Positions 6,968-8,489 of a stretch of 8,489 bases of DNA are shown here, piece by piece. The notes under the pieces were generated by a model. That model did not search any database, was not told where the DNA came from, and was given only the letters and a program-made list of their open reading frames with translations. Source of the stretch: Prevotella sp. (GTDB taxonomy: Bacteria; Bacteroidota; Bacteroidia; Bacteroidales; Bacteroidaceae); assembly GCA_017442765.1 (NCBI GenBank), contig JAFRZC010000257.1:1-8489 (forward strand). The letters are read 5' to 3'. Position 1 is the stretch's first letter. Each line of letters starts with the position of its first letter. Position numbers and translations under genes: made by a program.

Positions 6968-7041
6968 GTCGGCATAGCTCAGTTGGTTAGAGTATCACCT
7001 TGACATGGTGGGGGTCCTTGGTCCGAATCCAAGTGTCGACA
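6968..7041 (+). tRNA. tRNA-Val (anticodon GAC)
   Basis: This tRNA has 74 bases without encoded CCA. The acceptor arms GTCGGCA (6968-6974) and TGTCGAC (7034-7040) pair fully with one G-U; the discriminator is A7041. The anticodon stem TCACC/GGTGG encloses the loop TTGACAT, giving anticodon GAC for valine. The D loop has the usual GG. The T loop reads TCCGAAT instead of the usual TTCGAAT, so position 55 is C where almost all tRNAs have U (pseudouridine). It lies 10 bases after tRNA-Leu and is probably cotranscribed with it. Confidence 0.94.
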
Positions 7042-7049
7042 CAACAGAA

Positions 7050-7098
7050 AGAAACGTGGATGCCTTACAAGGTTTCCACGTGTTCTTTTTCATCTTTT
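7050..7098 (+). terminator. Intrinsic terminator after the tRNA pair
   Basis: AGAAACGTGGA (7050-7060) pairs with TCCACGT plus TTCT (7075-7086), with one bulged G. CCTT and AAGG pair inside the loop. A T-rich tail (TTTTT, then CATCTTTTT) follows. This closes the tRNA transcript. Confidence 0.9.
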
Positions 7099-7114
7099 TA
7101 CAACAAGAAAGGGA

Positions 7115-7202
7115 TTTGCTTATAGGCGCAAAGCCTTTTGCTTACAAGCGAATAATCTTTTGCTTATAAGCGAATGGCCTTTTGCTTGTAAGCAAAAACC
7201 GC
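7115..7202. repeat. Four-unit 22-bp tandem array with GCTTATAAGC-type cores
   Basis: Units start at 7115, 7137, 7159 and 7181, each exactly 22 bp and beginning TTTGCTT. Each has a near-palindromic core of the type TTTGCTTATAAGCGAA, followed by about 6 variable bases. Unit cores vary (TATAGG, TACAAG, TATAAG, TGTAAG) with partly compensating changes. The array lies in the gene-free stretch between the tRNA terminator and the minus-strand terminator. Its function is unknown. Confidence 0.88.
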
Positions 7203-7209
7203 AAAGATA
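7201..7209 (-). promoter_or_regulatory. Possible minus-strand -7 box between the two arrays
   Basis: On the minus strand these bases read TATCTTTGC, a full match to the Bacteroidetes -7 consensus, located at the seam between the arrays. It would drive transcription leftward through the 7115-7202 array. No good -33 element is at the right distance and no gene follows, and TTTGC strings are common in the arrays, so it may be chance. Confidence 0.3.
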
Positions 7210-7213
7210 CCGT

Positions 7214-7301
7214 CTTTTGTACTGCAAAGCCACGACTTTTGCGCCCCAAAACCAAAGCTTCTGTACCGCAAAACCATAGCTTCTGCATTGCAATACCTCA
7301 C
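7214..7301. repeat. Second four-unit 22-bp tandem array, more degenerate
   Basis: Units start at 7214, 7236, 7258 and 7280, each 22 bp and beginning CTTTTG or CTTCTG. Most continue as a short spacer, then GCAAA or CAAAA, then roughly CCAnAG. The start CTTNTG and the GCAAAA block are roughly complementary, so each unit can form a small dyad. The array begins 13 bases after the neighbouring array ends its regular phase (7200) and shares its CTTTTG opening, so the two may be diverged members of one family. Confidence 0.78.
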
Positions 7302-7350
7302 TGTTTGTGCCACTGAGGCCCGGATGTCGCGAGGCTATGCACCGCCCGGA

Positions 7351-7391
7351 GCAATAAAAATGCCCCGCTTCCTTTCGGGAAAGCAGGGCAT
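7351..7391 (-). terminator. Intrinsic terminator for the minus-strand operon
   Basis: ATGCCC and GCTT (7360-7370) pair with AAGC and GGGCAT (7381-7391) around a mismatch, with a TTTCG loop. Read on the minus strand, the hairpin is followed by TTTTTATTGC (7360 down to 7351). There is no T-run on the plus side. It lies 25 bases beyond the stop codon of the small acidic protein. Confidence 0.88.
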
Positions 7392-7416
7392 AAACAATAT
7401 GGTTACAGAAACGTTC

Positions 7417-7596
7417 TTATTTCCAGAGGTCGTCAATATCCTCGTCCGAGTCCCAGATGTTCTCCTTGCCGAGGCCGTCGCTGGCACCGCCCTCGCCGCC
7501 GTCGTCAAGATTAACGTCGCCGCTGGCATTCTCTAACAATCGCCCTACACGGACGATGACCAGTTCTGATTCGGGAATTAAATATTTTTTCTTCAT
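7417..7596 (-). CDS. Small acidic protein, 59 aa, unknown function
   Basis: This short frame runs from the ATG at 7594-7596 to the TAA at 7417-7419. The N-terminal half is MKKKYLIPESELVIVRVGR followed by LLENASG. The C-terminal half is low in complexity and very acidic: Asp and Gly rich, with a Gly/Ser patch and a tail IWDSDEDIDDLWK. I see no classical signal peptide. It begins 20 bases after the stop of the upstream secreted protein and ends just before a terminator, so it is cotranscribed with that gene and last in the unit. Small proteins with an opening of MKKxYxxP, a hydrophobic stretch, then ASG and an acidic tail seem familiar from Prevotella genomes, but I know no named function. It could be a peptide precursor, a small accessory to the secreted protein, or an unrelated small protein. 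Confidence 0.75.
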   Translation of the reverse strand: MKKKYLIPESELVIVRVGRLLENASGDVNLDDGGEGGASDGLGKENIWDSDEDIDDLWK

Positions 7597-7616
7597 ATAC
7601 CTAATCTCCCATCCCT

Positions 7617-8489
7617 TTATTTAACCAGAACTTTCTTGCCATTCACAATGTAAATGCCGCGACGCATGTCGTTAGGATTAACGCGCTGACCGTGCAGGTT
7701 ATAGACCTTGCCAATCGGCTCAACCCTGCCTTCGGGCAGCATGATGCCCGTAGGCTCATCGTCAACCGTAAAGAACTTCGCTGCGGAAGCCCCGGCGGCC
7801 TTCTTCAGATAGGCACGGTAGCCCTTCATCTTTCCGTTGGCCGTTCCATGAGCGTTCTGCCGGACCAGCTTGTTGCCTGCCCCTACAAAGAGGTCGCCGT
7901 TCTCCGGATCTGCCCCCTTCGCGTATGTGCCGACGAACGTGTAGTTTCCGTCCTTTTCCACCTGCTGCGGGTCGCCTGCGACAACATTCACACCCTCGAG
8001 ATAGAGCGCATCCGACACATCGGTAGCCGCCACCGTGGCATGACCCGGATAGATCAGGTAGGGAGTACCGGCCGTGATGCCGCCGTCTGTCGATACCTTG
8101 GTGAAGTGCAGTGTCTCGCCGACAGCATCTTTCAGCACGGCAAGCTCAGTGCCCTCGCCAAAGGCTTCATCAATCTGCGCCTTGGTCATACCGAACGGCA
8201 CGCAGAGCGTGTTCCAGTTGCCAGCCACCAGACCGCGATAGAGATAAACAGTAGCATCGTTCTGTGTCGAAATTGGAATATTGTTTGTGTAATCATAGTT
8301 CTCGTCGAACTCCACACCCGGATAGAGCACGGGATGAGGATTACTGCCCAGACCCTGATGCCATACGGCAGTGTCTAAACCGGCATGTGCAACGGCAGGA
8401 GCAGTTTGCGACGTGGCTACAGCACCATTGTTTGCAAACGAAGGCCAGCCGTCGCTCCACGTTACCTTCTCCATGCAGACCTTACGTTC
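7617..8489 (-). CDS. C-terminal 290 aa of a secreted protein, probable GH43 glycoside hydrolase (5' end beyond window)
   Basis: The frame is open to the right window edge (five codons upstream of the first visible ATG at 8474), so that ATG is internal and the N-terminal part is missing. The first residues, RKVCMEKVTWSDGWPSF, resemble the last blade of family 43 beta-propeller enzymes, which act on arabinan or xylan side chains; this is inferred from one short segment. A beta-rich module follows (about residues 75-235), with LYRGLVAGNWNTLCVPFGM and ITAGTPYLIYPG, a module seen in many large secreted Prevotella proteins. The protein ends with PIGKVYNLHGQRV and GIYIVNGKKVLVK, a tail resembling Bacteroidetes C-terminal sorting or secretion tails. 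The stop is TAA at 7617-7619, and the small acidic protein starts 20 bases later. The plus-strand frame at 7692-8378 is a shadow. Export is well supported; the enzyme family is less so. Confidence 0.72.
   Translation of the reverse strand, partial: ERKVCMEKVTWSDGWPSFANNGAVATSQTAPAVAHAGLDTAVWHQGLGSNPHPVLYPGVEFDENYDYTNNIPISTQNDATVYLYRGLVAGNWNTLCVPFGMTKAQIDEAFGEGTELAVLKDAVGETLHFTKVSTDGGITAGTPYLIYPGHATVAATDVSDALYLEGVNVVAGDPQQVEKDGNYTFVGTYAKGADPENGDLFVGAGNKLVRQNAHGTANGKMKGYRAYLKKAAGASAAKFFTVDDEPTGIMLPEGRVEPIGKVYNLHGQRVNPNDMRRGIYIVNGKKVLVK

Noticed and set aside
7115..7301. CRISPR array
   Set aside because: The units are contiguous 22-mers with gradual divergence, without constant repeats alternating with unique spacers, and there are no cas genes.
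7335..7529. 64-residue minus-strand frame
   Set aside because: It overlaps the better-supported 59-residue frame in another phase and runs through the terminator hairpin.
7692..8378. 228-residue plus-strand frame opposite the secreted protein
   Set aside because: The minus-strand protein has recognisable modules and a sorting-like tail; this frame has none.

Overview
The window looks like chromosome of a member of the Bacteroidales, most probably Prevotella or a close relative. The reasons are: promoters of the Bacteroidetes type (TTTG, about 19 bases, TAnnTTTG); no clear Shine-Dalgarno sequences; a bacterial glycyl-tRNA synthetase of the eukaryote-like class; a long ParC whose key segments read like those of this phylum; DUF3316-like and DUF3667-like proteins; and a secreted protein ending in the Gly-Ile-Tyr-Ile-Val-Asn-Gly-Lys-Lys type of tail common in Prevotella.

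Layout. Bases 1-815 (minus) hold the N-terminal 271 residues of glycyl-tRNA synthetase, cut by the window edge. Bases 816-1190 form a divergent intergenic region. It carries the glyS and parC promoters and, between them, a palindrome-flanked element with four perfect-length 22-bp AT-rich units. Bases 1191-6786 (plus) are a tightly packed gene run: parC, a DUF3316-like exported protein, an S41-family peptidase lipoprotein and a DUF3667-like zinc-ribbon membrane protein. Their junctions are an 11-base overlap, a 2-base gap and a 4-base gap, so they are probably one operon. Bases 6876-7041 (plus) carry tRNA-Leu(UAG) and tRNA-Val(GAC), with a promoter before them and a strong terminator after.

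Bases 7099-7416 contain no gene. They hold two adjacent four-unit arrays, again with a 22-bp period, and a terminator serving the minus strand. Bases 7417-8489 (minus) contain the C-terminal part of a large secreted protein, probably a glycoside hydrolase of family 43, followed 20 bases later by a 59-residue acidic protein. That pair shares the terminator at 7351-7391.

How the genes fit together: glyS, parC and the tRNAs are housekeeping functions. The three genes behind parC encode cell-envelope proteins with no obvious link to topoisomerase activity. The minus-strand pair is accessory, probably polysaccharide use. The least explained signals are the three four-unit 22-bp arrays with dyad-symmetric units, the inverted-repeat element around the first of them, and the small acidic protein. 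No phage, plasmid, CRISPR or defence genes are visible.
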